DNA of 64,000 nt, taken from the NCBI GenBank assembly GCA_038049695.1, contig CP142452.1, positions 93,441,501 through 93,505,500 on the forward strand, read 5' to 3'. The first letter of the stretch is position 1. Every line of letters starts with the position of its first letter. This DNA comes from Cinnamomum chago. Taxonomy: Eukaryota > Streptophyta > Magnoliopsida > Laurales > Lauraceae. A model generated the notes under the pieces. It did no database searches and had not been told where the DNA came from. It saw nothing but the letters and a program-made list of their open reading frames with translations. This document shows positions 12,100 to 23,956 of the stretch, in pieces. The translations under genes were made by a program, and so were the position numbers.

Positions 12100-12469
12100 T
12101 CAAAATAAAAATCCAGTCAAACTGTTGGAACCTCACCCGATTTATAACGTTACGAAAAGAGCGCAACCGGTGTCCGATATCCATCCCGAAACCGTATTTC
12201 AAAATGTGTCGGTGACTAGTTCCGCATGGCTCACGTGCAAACAGAAGATGCCAAGCAATGTCGGCTCTTGCTAATTCCTCCACTGGGCCCCCACTAAAAT
12301 CATCCAAGCCATTCAATTCCTTAAGATCTCAAAACGAACCACTCCACAGTGGCCCACCTATAACAGCCTTCTGATCCACAGGTGGGTCCCACTCCAAAAT
12401 AAAAATAAGAAAAAATTTCAAAGGCGGCCCACATTAACAGTGACAGTCGTCTCACATTACTCTCCTGCT

Positions 12470-12679
12470 GACTCTATAACCAAACCCACCTGCCCTCGTT
12501 TTAATTTCATCATCTTCTACTTTACTACTACTTTCTCTCTCCCTTATACCGACACTTCTCTCTCTCTCTCGTATTCTTTTCTTACGATGGAGACGTTCGA
12601 AGATCTCAGCTTCTTGTTCTTCTCCACTCAATCTCAATAACAATGTTAATGCCTTGTGGACGATAACAAAAAGCGAGTT
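12470..12679 (+). promoter_or_regulatory. Probable core promoter and CT-rich 5' leader of the SRF gene
   Basis: A weak TATA-like CTATAA lies near 12474, followed by pyrimidine-rich sequence with a CTCTCTCTCT stretch near 12558-12569, as is common in plant leaders. The transcription start is inferred. Confidence 0.3.
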
Positions 12680-15600
12680 ATGATCTTCTCAGAAATGGGG
12701 GAGAAGAGATGCTGCTATCTTTCATCTTCGGTGGCCTTTTTATCTATTCTTCCTCTTTTAGTATCAGTTCAAGCCGCCACTGATCCGTCTGATGGTAACT
12801 CTTCTTTTGATTCTTTTTGTTTTTTCATGCTTTCTGTTAATGGGGTTGTTCTTTTCTGCCTGTAGCGTCCCACAAATCGACTGATCTTTGTACAAGTACA
12901 AGTAGTGCTACCCTTGTCTTGTATAACCTCTACTCTGCTAATGAATGTGAACTGATGTTAATCCTCTGCTTCTGTGTGTTTTGTATTCTTGGTTGCTTAA
13001 AGAATTGGATTGTTTTGGTGGGTTTTTCATCTTTTGGATTTTTAGTTGGGGTATGGATATGCATTGGGTGTTCTAGTATTTCTGTGGATTGGACTATGAA
13101 TGGATTTTCAGGAAGTGGGTGTGATTGGGATTTGCATTTGAGGGGAAGGGGAATTTAGTTCCAGTAGAAAAACTTGGATTGTGGAGAGATGGTATTGATA
13201 AATGACTGATTTGTAAGGAGATCGACATTGGATATGAGAACAGTCTACTTATCTATATAGATCTACCCTGGGAATGGGATTCCAAAAATACTTTTAATTT
13301 ACTTCTCTATCTGAGATCCATATCACGATATGTTCAATTCGTCGTGGTACCTGAAAATTGTTGTGTCCTGATCGATTTCGATCAAAGAGAAGTGGGCTTC
13401 AATAGAGGGGTGTGGGTGAAATTTTGGTTGGATGGAGGTCTTTAGAGCATTTGCAGCACTTATCTATGCTAGCCTTTTGGGACTAAGGGTATTATTCTGG
13501 GGCTTGCAGTTGGGGCTCTGGAGGTCATCTACAGCTCTCTGAACAGCCCCCCTCAGTTATCAGGGTGGGAATCAACTGGTGGCGATCCTTGTGGAGAATC
13601 ATGGAAGGGAATCTCCTGTGAAGGGCCAGCTGTGACAGCCATGTGAGTGGTTGCTTCTTCAAGTTATATTGTATCTCTCAACTACATTTGCTTTCCCTTT
13701 TTTCTATTTTTAATGTCTAGAGACTACAACTCAGATACTTTCCCTTTTCTCTAAATAAAGGGGAATCCATTGTCTGATCAAGCAATTGTGATGCCTAACA
13801 ACAGTCCTCCCCCACAGATGCCAATATGGCCTAAATGTGTGAGGTTGAAGCCCTTAATTTTAGGGGCCATAAATGGACCCACCCAAAAAGTAGGGTGGTT
13901 CAATTCATCAAATGGGTGACAGGTGTATTTGAATATGGTATGTTGGCTATAGTTTTTAATTGTTCATTTCCGACATATTCTTGTGCCCCACCTGAAGAGA
14001 GACTACCCTGATTTCTGCGAGAATCAATCATGGTTGGGCTTAAGAATAAGAGCGTGGCCGTGGATGTTTTAAATGCATGGCGGTCTCAGCTGTGTGCTTA
14101 TCTCATTAAGGAAATGAGGAAAATATGATTAATAACTTGCTTAAAAAATTAATTTTGTGTTTTTTCTCAGTAAGAGAAATAATGGATCTATTGCTACTGT
14201 TACAGTCAGGTTTCTGGGTTGGGGCTTAACGGAACACTTGGATATCTCCTATCAAACCTCTTGGCTTTAAAGACACTGTGAGAGCATTCATTCTTTTCCC
14301 TTACTAATTGAGAGAGTTTCCCTTTGTTATTTATCATTCATTTGGTGTTCTTCTCTTTGTTAGGGATGTAAGCAACAACAACATACATGACACAATCCCA
14401 TATCAGTTACCACCAAATGTTACACATCTGTAATGATTCTATTCTTTAGTTTTACTTCTTTTCCTTACAATTGGTTATTCTCAAACGCAAGCTTATTGAA
14501 GGGAAGTGCTATTGTCAACACTGCAGAAATCTCGCAAGCAACAATTTCAGTGGAAATCTTCCTTATTCTATTTCTAGCATGGTTTCTCTCATTTACATGT
14601 GAGTTGCTTATGTCTTTTTATCAGTCTATTGTTGTTTTGACAGCTTTACTTAATCTTAAAAGGAACTCTTTTTGTAGGAATGTGAGCCACAACTCACTCG
14701 CTATTTCTCTGGGAGATATATTCACTAATCTTCAGGGTCTCTCTAGCTTGTAAGATAATCAAACTTAGATCACATCTACTTTTCAGATGACACCCTAACA
14801 CTATACTGATTTGGATGATACTTACATGTCTTTGTTACCATAATTAATCAATTGACTAGTTTCATGACCTTATGCTGGTAGATACTAGAATTCAATGTTT
14901 TTGTTGCCAGTTGACTCTAATGCTTGCAGTGTGTCCCATTAGTTTATCAGTTTTCTTGGAAACAACAGGAGTTGAGTGGACTCTCTGTAATCTAATGCCC
15001 TGAGAAAATATTTAGTTGGAAAGTCTCCTGCAGGATTTCATTATTCTTTCATCATCATCATCATCATCCTCCTCCTCCTCCTCCTCCCCCTGCAAATGAT
15101 TTATTGTAATATACAATTGAGATGACTTGCTGTGTGGTGTTTATGTTCATCTGTGTATATTGGCTTTTGAGCTCATTATTTAGTATTTATATGCAATTGC
15201 AGTTTTGTATCAGATAAATAGCTACACAGGTAGCTTAGAGCTTCCTTTACTTTGCAGCTTTGCTAAGATAGTGAGAGCAAAAGAATAATGGTTTCAATCC
15301 ACTATTATATAGACTCGTCATCATTATTGTTGAAATGCTATCATCAGAGTTGGGGCCTAATAGCTAATGATTTGTTGTAGACTCTTAACACTCCATAAAA
15401 ATAAAAAAAAGTGGGGACTACCATGGTGCCATTGAAGATAATATTAACAGTTATTAGAAGCATGAAGGAGAAGCAATGGAGAGAGCTTTGGAATAATGGG
15501 TCATGCCCTTCTGTGGGTGGACTGATGTATTTATAACAGAGATGATGCTAAATGTGGCTACAGGAGAATCAAAACATAATTAAGAGACAGTTAACGATAT

Positions 15601-18600
15601 ACCACAATCTCCTAGTTATGGAAATGTACAGATCATTGCACAGCTAATGGTATCTGCAATGAATATTAATGTTGACTGTATCCCACATGGGGACTATGCT
15701 AGCAAACAACAGAGGATGGGCCAGGCTTATGGGCCTGAACTGTGACCTGTGTTACTTAAAGCTGGATCAGGTGGCTTATGTTTACAAATATATGGCCTCT
15801 AATTTCTACTAATTTATATAATCTTGGAAATACATGTACGAAGAACTTTTTTGTTAGTGATTCTCCTTTAACTTAATCAATACATGCACGAGGAGCTTAA
15901 AATCAAAATCCTTAGTGAGGGGACAAGTGGGAAGGTAAATTCATGTATATCATCGTCATCAGAACCTTATCCCGTAGTGAATCTAAATAATAAATATATT
16001 AAATTTAGCTGATGCTTTGGATGTCCCTGTTATTTGAATTTTTGTAGGTATAAAGGCTCATCTATGCAAGTGAAAGATAAATGCTGATCTAAACTCACTT
16101 TTTATGTATTAAACATAGCAAATGGTGCAAGCCTTACCATTACACATGAATTCTGAAATCTTTGTGAGGTAAAAAAAAAACTTGGGTGTCTTAGACTCTG
16201 ATGGTAAACTTGTAAGAAACTCAAGATTCTTAAATATCTGCAATATACTTTCACTTTCATTTTTAAATTAATCCAATTTACTGTTAAGAAAAAATAAAAC
16301 TTGCGAGCCTTGGACTTTGATGGGAATTTGGAGAAGAAACCTAGACCCACTATTTAGAATGGGGCAACATGAGTGAGAAAGGAAAATTCCTCTCTCTCTC
16401 TCTCATATTAATTCAAGCGGAAGTCAAATCAAGAAATGTCACTAGTGGTGTTCTCTCTCTGCCAAACAACCTTAGCGGCTCTTATTCATCTTGAATGGCT
16501 ATCATATTTCATAAATGTATACCTTTCTAATGTCCCAAGGAAGGCCAATGAGACAGTTGGGCGGTTGGATATTCAACTAGACAAAGAGTAGAGAGTTCAT
16601 AATATTTCCAGCTCCCATATTTTGCCTCTCTCTTGCTTAATCTCTCTCATAATTAGATTTTAAACAATTATTTTACTTTAATCAGATGAAATTAATTTTG
16701 AAGGGCCTTTTCCTTATAATTCATATAAAAAAGCTTGTGAAAGGCTCAACACCTAGTTATTCACTTATTTATTTTGAGAAGCAACAGATAAAATATTTTT
16801 ACAAGAAAACACCCCACGTCATTTTAGAGATAGGGACTTCCCCACTACAAGCTTAAAGTGTTTTTTTTTTTTTTTTTTTTTGAAGGTACTACAAGCTTAA
16901 AGTTAGTCACCCAGCTTTTGTCTTTAAATCTGCCTTTTCCTTCCGTTCTGTAATGGATATGAGAGAAAGATGGCCATTTCAGTGGTTTTCATCTTGATCT
17001 CCTTAACCTCTATACACCCTCAGAATAAAATTCTGTATGCTTTAAATGTACTGAAAACCCCTGAAAACTGTGAATTATGTTGAACCCAAGAGATGAGATG
17101 AGCACCACAATTTTATCTTGTTGCGTAAAGACTGCCTTGCTTAATACAGTTCTGTAGTCTTTGCTTTGCTTTTCCTTGTCAGGTAAAGCCCACTTTGCTT
17201 AATACAATCTCTCTCTACCCTTGGCTTTGCCTTGATCACTGTCGATTATTTGCAAGTGCTTTTAATAAGTCAGACATGGAAGTTTGTATTTCTGCTGTGG
17301 GGTGAGATGGTCATGGAGAATTGGATGTTTCACACATATGTTTCTAATCTGCACTTATACTGAAATTGTGTTGGTATATATGTATGGCAACTTTATGTAC
17401 CCTTTGCTTTTCTCAGAGATAATCATCACACTATACATTACTTGCCTAAGTGACAGATTGGTTGCCAAAAGCTGCCTGGGCTTTAACAGCTTACCCGTTT
17501 GAGAATTTTAAGTATTATGTATTGCATTTGAGGTTTGTGGATCATTGCATGACAGGGATCTATCTTTCAACAACTTCACTGGAGACCTTCCAAATTCATT
17601 TACTTCCTTGTCAAACCTTTCTACTCTGTGAGTGTACCAAAAATGAAATGTTTTATAAGAATCTGTTTACAAATTTTCTTGCAGTAAATATGAAAGTTTC
17701 ATGATTTATGAAAGGTTGAATTGTCTGGCAGCTATTTGCAAAACAATCAGTTAACTGGGCACGTCAATGTCCTTGCCAATCTGCCTTTAAATAATTTGTA
17801 AGTTCTTCTATAATTTATTAATCTTAACATATTAGGTTTATGAGCTGTTCTGCTATCCTAATAGTCTTGGCTTCAAACAGAAATATTGCAAACAACCATT
17901 TCAGTGGCTGGATTCCATCGGAGTTCAATTCGATTCCAAATCTCGTGTGAGATGTTAACTTGTTTATTTACTACTAATATTCCTCTTTGTTCTCTTCTTG
18001 TCCATTCTTGTAACTTCACTCTTGCAATAATGCAGAGTTGGTGGTAATTCCTTTGACAATGGCCCTGCTCCGCCGCCGCCGCCGTTCACCCCACCTCCTC
18101 CTAGCCGATCCCATACAAATCGTAACCATACAAATGCACCTCGAGGGTCTGACAGCCCACTCTTCCCTCCTGCCAGTCAGAATATTAAGAAAGGTCTGTC
18201 CACAGGCGCAATTGTGGGCATAGTAGCGGGTTTGGTTTTGGTGGTTCTATGTGCGACAGCTGCTATTGTTTTTTGCCTTAGGAGCTGTTCCAAGGACGAT
18301 AATAAGAAGAGAAACAGTGCGGCAGGCTTTTTGGGACCTCCTTCTGTTATTACGGATAAAGGTTGGTATTGCTTATTATAATCTTGATTTTCATACACTT
18401 TATTTCTTTTTGTTCTGGGGGAAGCTCCTTTGTTTTTTTATCCAGTTTTTAGTGTAGAGATGATGGATAATTAATTTTCTTGAAAAAGGATTTCTTTACC
18501 ATAAATGGTGAAGAGGGCACATTCTTCTCAGTTGATATTAGCTTGAGATTTTATACAATGCAAAGGCACATTATATGTTCCCTTTGTCTTTGTTTCTTTG

Positions 18601-21600
18601 ATTCATGGGTTCTGAAGTGATTCTGAACTTATTATCCCAATCTAGGTTTCTTACTGATGTTTTTTAGTTTTACATTTATTCTACCTCATGGAATTTATTA
18701 TCCAGATAATGGGTTGTATTTATTTCATTGATTTAAGAATGAGCTGTAGAACTATTGCTTGATGTACATAAACAAGGGGGCCTATTGTAGAAATTTTGAG
18801 AAAACAATTTAGTCTCTTGGAAAAAAAAAAAAAGCCATTTTTCCTTTTCAATATTGTCTTGTATACAATTTATTTGCCCTTTGCTGGTAGACTAACCACT
18901 ATTAAGTCTACTTTGTCAAACCTCCTAGTTTATTGCTTGTCCCTTTTCGAAATAGCAGAAAAGAACAGCTGATAAGCTCAAAATAATCCAATGAAAGTTT
19001 CTATTGGACAGAAAGGGGGCAGATAAAGATGAGCTCTTAGCGGGGTTGGAAAATGCTTAATATCACAACCTCAATGTTGCATGTTGGAGTCATTAACTTT
19101 CAAAGGGTGTAGGAGGAATATCAGAAGTAAGGGATTCAAAGCTTGGGACCTATTTGCCAAAGATGCTACATTAAAAAATTGGAAACGATGGGGTTGGTGG
19201 GGATTGGGCGCAGATGCATGATGAATATGAAGGTAATAAGGGTGACAGGTGGCTAACATCATCTGATACAATGTTGGGCCATCTTAATTGAAATATTAGG
19301 TCTCCAGTGTTTTATTGGCAAACCAAGTCCAGTTTGAGATTTGGTTATTAAATGCTTTGGAAGGAAGCACTTGAGTTGATGGCAAGCTTTCACCGTGCGG
19401 ATGGTTTGTGCTTAACTGGAGATTTATGCATAGGGGTAGCCGGGTAGGTATTATCATCATCATCATCATCATCATCACTCATTAGCATGCCCATTATATG
19501 GAACAAAAATTGGCTTTTTAAGTGGGGTCTTTGTAGTTTGGCCTACTTATATACAGATATGAAGAAATTTCATGAGGGAACAACTTATGGTGCCCACCTG
19601 AAACTCATGCCATTCAGGGGATTGGGTGATGGAAAGATCTTAATGGATTTGTGATGGCCAGAAAATCAGGCTAATCAAATCATTATAGACTCAAGTTTTT
19701 TAATGGTAATGTTAGAAAAATTTAATGATAACACATGGTTGTGGGTTCGAGTCATGTTACCCAAAGAAGAAAACAGGATAACACCATTAAAATACAAAAC
19801 AACTAACAATGACAAACTAGGATGATTCAATTCAATGGTGATATCAGTTCATGTGTCCATTCCACTCCCTTGTGGACATCTCCCTACCCCACGTCCTGTT
19901 GGTAAAGGCCGGCCCCACATTCCACATCGCCTAAGTAATGTCTTTGGCAAGGCTTCATATATGCCTGTTTGGGCCTTCCACCTATGAGCTTAAGCTTTTG
20001 GGTTGGTATATGGTTTATTACATGGTATCAGAGGGGGTTTCGATCCCGTTGTTCTCATGTAGCTCACGTGGCAGGCCCGTTCATGAAATATGTTGGGCCT
20101 GCACGTGAGGGGGAGTGTTGGTAAAGTAAAACCCCACATCTCACATCACCTAAGTAATGCCCTTAGCAAGGCTTCATATATGCCTGTTTGGGCCTTCCAC
20201 CTATGAGCTTAAGCTTTTGGGATGGTATATGGTTTATTACACGTCCCAACCTTAAAGGGTGAGTTTGCATCCGACTTCATTCGGTAATGACACTCACTGT
20301 TGGATTGAAGCACCCAATCTATTACACACTTGGACCTTTCCTGCCTTAAATTCCATTGCTACTTGATCTGGTTGATATCTTTTGGGACATTACTAATCCA
20401 CTCTTAGACCTTTGCCTTTCCTCGAATGATGGGGCTTCATAGGAGTGTCACAAAATACTGCATGGAAGACCTTTTTGTCATGACTCACACCTGTTGGGAC
20501 CCTCCACATTGCCACCATCAAAGCCTTGTCCCAACTATGTAGGGGTCGGCTGTCGGCCACATGAATTCTATTTCTTCATTCCAATCTATCCCGAGCCAAA
20601 TCCTTAGATAGTGATAAGGACCTTATGTATTATATATATATATATATATATTCCATGAATGATAAATGATTATAGTTTGCAAAGCCCAGACATCAATCAT
20701 GCATTTGGTTTCTTTTGTAGCAAACAACAAAGAGATGCAAGAGCAAAGGGTGAAAAGTGTGGCTCCCATAACAAATCTGAAACCTCCACCTTCAGAGAAA
20801 AATATGAGCGAGCGGGTGCACGGTAAGAATGGGTCTGGAAAAAGGCTAAAAGCTCCTATAACTGCAACGTCCTACTCTGTTGCCTCTCTACAAGTTGCTA
20901 CGAACAGCTTTAGTCAAGAATGCCTTGTTGGTGAAGGTTCCCTTGGCCGTGTTTACAAGGCAGAGTTTCCTAATGGAAAGGTAAGTAAAACTTCCATTCA
21001 TTGGCAGTCCTGAACTTTGCAGTAATCCTGCCCTCGAAAAAAATTGTACTATATACTGTGCAACTGAGTTGGTCTCAAATGCATCTTCTAGTGCACCAAA
21101 CAGATGAATGCCAACATATCAACAATCCTTAAGTCCTGCAGACATGAACTATAATTAAGTCCAAGATTCATTTTATGAAAACTATGTTGGAGATGGAATC
21201 AGCTGAGTCCGAGTTGGAGCTAACTCTGATGAAGCTATTAATCAAGTCCTTTCATGTAACCTTATAGAATTTACTTCAAATATTCTGTAGTGAACATTAT
21301 TTCTTACTTTAGCCATATATTCTATCAACAGCCGAATGTTTTCATAGTGGGGAAAGACATCTGTTGTGAAATTTAAAAAATCATGGGAGAGATGTGCGTG
21401 AATTGATGATGGAACATAGGGAAACATGGAGTACCCTGGGAAATCTACAGGGTAAAGGAACATCTTTTTCACTTAAGAAGTCTCAAACAGATGTTTTTCA
21501 TTTTTTTTGGGGTGTTTCCTCATCCACCCTTGCACTCGTGAGCATTCGCAATGTTTTCTCTTGCTGTTTTTTGGTATTGGTATCGCTTGCAAGTGCAGTA

Positions 21601-23377
21601 GTATTACACCTGCCTCTGTTCATTTGATTCCTACTCTTGTGTTCATTTCTTAGCACAAGCTCCTAAACAGAGTTCAAATTAGCCTTCTCTATATCACTGT
21701 TTTGGAACTCTGGTTTAACATGGGTTCCAGGCCAGCCAACTGGTTTGGAGCTAAATTAGATGAGGCAGTTATTCACGTACCTTTCTGAAAGGTAAGCTAG
21801 AATTTAACATGACTTGAGCAGTCTCTCTCCATAGTGCAGTAGCGTCCCATCTGCTGAAATGGTTGGCTTTGGCGGTTTCAGAATTGTCTTGGCCTCACTG
21901 TGTGAATGGCCACAGGCTCACTGCTAAAATTGACAAGACGTTTTTGATGTCTAATATTTGATTGCATGCAAACTTTCTCCAGGATTTCCCTTGTCTTCCC
22001 CTCTTTTACATTTGTTAGCAGCTGTATTATTGAACTGCTGAAAACAATATGATTGGGATTTGCTGCCCTTCTTTTATATTTATTAGCAGCTGTATTATTG
22101 AACTACTGCAAACAATGTGATTGGATGTGCTGCTTGATCTAGGATCTGGCCATCAAGAAAATCGATAGTGCAGCAGTTTCATTACAGGAGGAAGATAATT
22201 TTCTTGAAGCTGTTTCGAACATGGCACGGCTAAGGCACCCAAACATTGCTACACTACAGGGTTATTGTGCAGAGCATGGACAGCATCTTCTGGTTTATGA
22301 GTATATTACAAATGGGACTCTGCATGATATGTTGCATTTTTCTGACGATAGCAGCAAGGCATTAACGTGGAATGCACGTGTTAAGATAGCACTAGGAACT
22401 GCTAGGGCTTTAGAGTAAGTGATTTTTTGGTTGGCACTTCAATTTGCATATCTCTTGTGCCGTTTTTTTCCTTAAATGGTGTACTTCACCTTTCGGTTCA
22501 GGTACTTGCATGAGGTGTGTTTGCCTTCTGTTGTACATAGAAACTTCAAGTCGGCGAATATTTTACTCGATGAAGAACGAAGCCCTCATTTATCAGACTG
22601 TGGGTTAGCTGCATTGACACCCAATACAGAGAGACAGGTAAATGATTGGCCACGGATTTATTCTTCACATGATAAGATATTCCTGTGACCCAAGTATTTT
22701 ATCTGATTTATGCTTTCATGTGTTCGATAGATTTCCACTCAGATGGTAGGCTCCTTTGGCTACAGTGCACCTGAGTTTGCTATGTCTGGACTCTACACTG
22801 TGAAGAGTGATGTGTACAGTTTTGGAGTGGTGATGTTAGAACTGCTAACAGGTCGAAAGCCATTGGATAGGTAAATTATTCTTCCAGAATTCGTTCTTTT
22901 TTGCAATTTTGAGTTTCCTTTTGATTGATAATATGTTGACAGTTTCCCTGCGCTTTCCATTTTCCATCTCATTTGAAATTTGATTCTAGTTCAAGAGTGC
23001 GATCAGAGCAGTCCCTTGTCAGATGGGCAACTCCTCAGCTTCATGATATCGATGCCTTGGCAAAAATGGTAGATCCTGCCTTAAACGGCATGTACCCTGC
23101 GAAATCTCTTTCACGTTTTGCGGACATCATTGCCTTGTGTGTTCAGGTAGGTTCCAAATAGTTTTCATGATTTGCCTAATCAATTTTATTTAGCGATAAG
23201 CCAACAGTTTGATGGTTTCTGTAGCCGGAGCCAGAGTTTAGGCCTCCTATGTCTGAAGTCGTGCAAGCACTGGTTCGGCTAATGCAAAGAGCAAGCACGG
23301 TAAAACGACGTTCTAGTGATGAATCAGGATTCTCGTATAGGATGCAAGAACATGAGACTGCTGATCTGTCCTTTTAA
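12680..23377 (+). CDS. STRUBBELIG-receptor-family (SRF6/7-like) LRR receptor-like kinase, 16 exons, ~725 aa
   Basis: Exons: 12680-12794, 13510-13642, 14206-14277, 14364-14429, 14527-14598, 14678-14749, 17556-17627, 17732-17797, 17881-17946, 18036-18361, 20721-20980, 22143-22414, 22502-22637, 22731-22870, 22990-23146, 23225-23377. All junctions are GT-AG and in phase, giving about 725 aa, the usual SRF length. In order: signal peptide; SRF-type N-domain with a GGDPCGESW motif; six or seven LRRs, one per 66-72-nt exon; a proline-rich stretch; a membrane span at about 303-326; a juxtamembrane region; and a kinase domain from about 417. The glycine loop [11 protein letters not shown] and Lys445 (LAIKK) are present, but the catalytic loop reads HRN (Asn545) and DFG reads DCG (563-565). 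This fits the atypical kinases known in the family, which act at the plasma membrane in tissue patterning and wall signalling. ATG 12695 is a possible alternative start. The SRF6/7 grouping is from memory. Confidence 0.9.
14750..17555 (+). other. Intron 6 of the SRF gene (2.8 kb)
   Basis: This intron separates two in-phase LRR exons. It contains a (TCA)n/(TCC)n microsatellite near 15050-15088 and the tiny retroposition at 16860-16887. I saw no other assignable element or coding frame. Confidence 0.7.
16860..16887 (-). mobile_element. 28-bp abortive retroposition: poly-T plus GAAGGT between 16-bp repeats
   Basis: ACTACAAGCTTAAAGT occurs exactly at 16844-16859 and 16888-16903. Only 28 bp lies between: G, a T-run of about 21 and GAAGGT. 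This is what target-primed reverse transcription leaves when it copies little more than a poly-A tail (minus-strand insertion). Confidence 0.65.
19897..20241 (+). mobile_element. TRIM (miniature LTR retrotransposon), structurally complete, 345 bp
   Basis: Two 126-bp LTRs (19897-20022 and 20116-20241) start TGTTGGTAAA and end TTTATTACA. Directly after the first LTR is TGGTATCAGAGG (20023-20034), matching the initiator-Met tRNA primer-binding site. A purine tract GTGAGGGGGAG precedes the second LTR. The 5 bp CGTCC flank both sides (19892-19896, 20242-20246). The 93-bp interior cannot code for protein, as is normal for TRIMs. The LTRs differ at roughly 12 of 126 sites, about 90% identity, suggesting an insertion several million years old at usual plant rates. 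It lies in the sense orientation within the SRF intron. Confidence 0.9.
20490..20575 (-). mobile_element. RTE-like LINE/SINE 3' end, minus strand
   Basis: On the minus strand a CATGTGGCC..CGACCCCTACATAGTTGGGACAAGGCTTTGATGG-type motif is seen, a common tail of plant RTE LINEs and their SINE partners. It is also present at 58900-58975. The 5' extent is unclear. Confidence 0.4.
20629..20651 (+). repeat. (AT)n microsatellite
   Basis: Short uninterrupted TA run in SRF intron 10. Confidence 0.85.
22003..22137 (+). repeat. Imperfect tandem duplication (~68-bp unit) just before SRF exon 12
   Basis: Two units begin CTTTTAYATTTRTTAGCAG and share GCTGTATTATTGAACT, at 22003-22070 and 22071-22137. Each carries a TTAGCAG that resembles a splice acceptor. 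The true acceptor of exon 12 (AG at 22141-22142) follows at once. Confidence 0.75.
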
Positions 23378-23699
23378 ACAAGAGAAATTGAAGCCAGTTT
23401 GAGAGATGCATTTCAAGTTTCTGGAATGAGAATGAATAAGAGAAAGGTACGCCTAAAGAAGACACATTATAGGGTTCTTCAGCTACCTCACTATACAGTA
23501 TACTGCGGCAAATGCACACCAGCAAGTGATAATCTTAGATCGGTGTATTAATTATTTTCCTATTGGGAGGTACGATACATACAATTTTCAGATGAGCCTG
23601 TATTTAGGAGAAAATTGCAATATAAAAAAAAATCCAACCTGTTGTATTCAAACCTAAATTGGATTTTTTTCAATTTGTTTCTTGGACCACTTGCTGTAT

Positions 23700-23705
23700 A
23701 ATAAA
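23700..23705 (+). terminator. AATAAA, possible poly(A) signal of the SRF gene
   Basis: A consensus AATAAA lies about 320 nt after the stop codon and just before the SINE insertion. Plant signals are loose, so this is only a candidate. Confidence 0.3.
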
Positions 23706-23739
23706 ATCTTTGTTCATTTCAAATATTTCCATTGAATGG

Positions 23740-23956
23740 TTTTTTTTTTTTTTTTGGTTGCCGACGGAGGGTTCGCAACCTTTTGGGCTAGACTAATCCC
23801 TACTCAGAAGAGGTAAAACCCGTGGCCCCAGGTGGTAGCACTAGTGGACTCAACATTCTGTTCCTGAAGAGGGGAGAACTGGAGATCGATACTAGGACCT
23901 TTAGCTCCAGAAGAGAGATGAACTGTGGTCCTGATCACTCGGGAAACCACTTGGGG
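23740..23956 (-). mobile_element. tRNA-type SINE, minus strand, with perfect 13-bp target duplication
   Basis: TTCCATTGAATGG is repeated exactly at 23727-23739 and 23957-23969. On the minus strand the 217-bp insert starts GAACCCCAAGTGG, carries a degraded B-box-like region, and ends in GGCAACC plus an A-tail (the T-run from 23740). Related copies appear at 29045-29200 and perhaps 61012-61165, so this is a family in this genome. Confidence 0.75.

Larger units (their letters stand above)
18362..20720 (+). other. Intron 10 of the SRF gene (2.4 kb), repeat-bearing
   Basis: It lies between the membrane-span exon and the juxtamembrane/kinase exon. It holds a (ATC)n run near 19453-19476, a SINE-like patch near 19700-19810 with a GGGTTCGAGTC B-box-like motif, the TRIM at 19897-20241, an RTE-like 3' end near 20500-20570, and (AT)n at 20629-20651. 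Confidence 0.7.
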
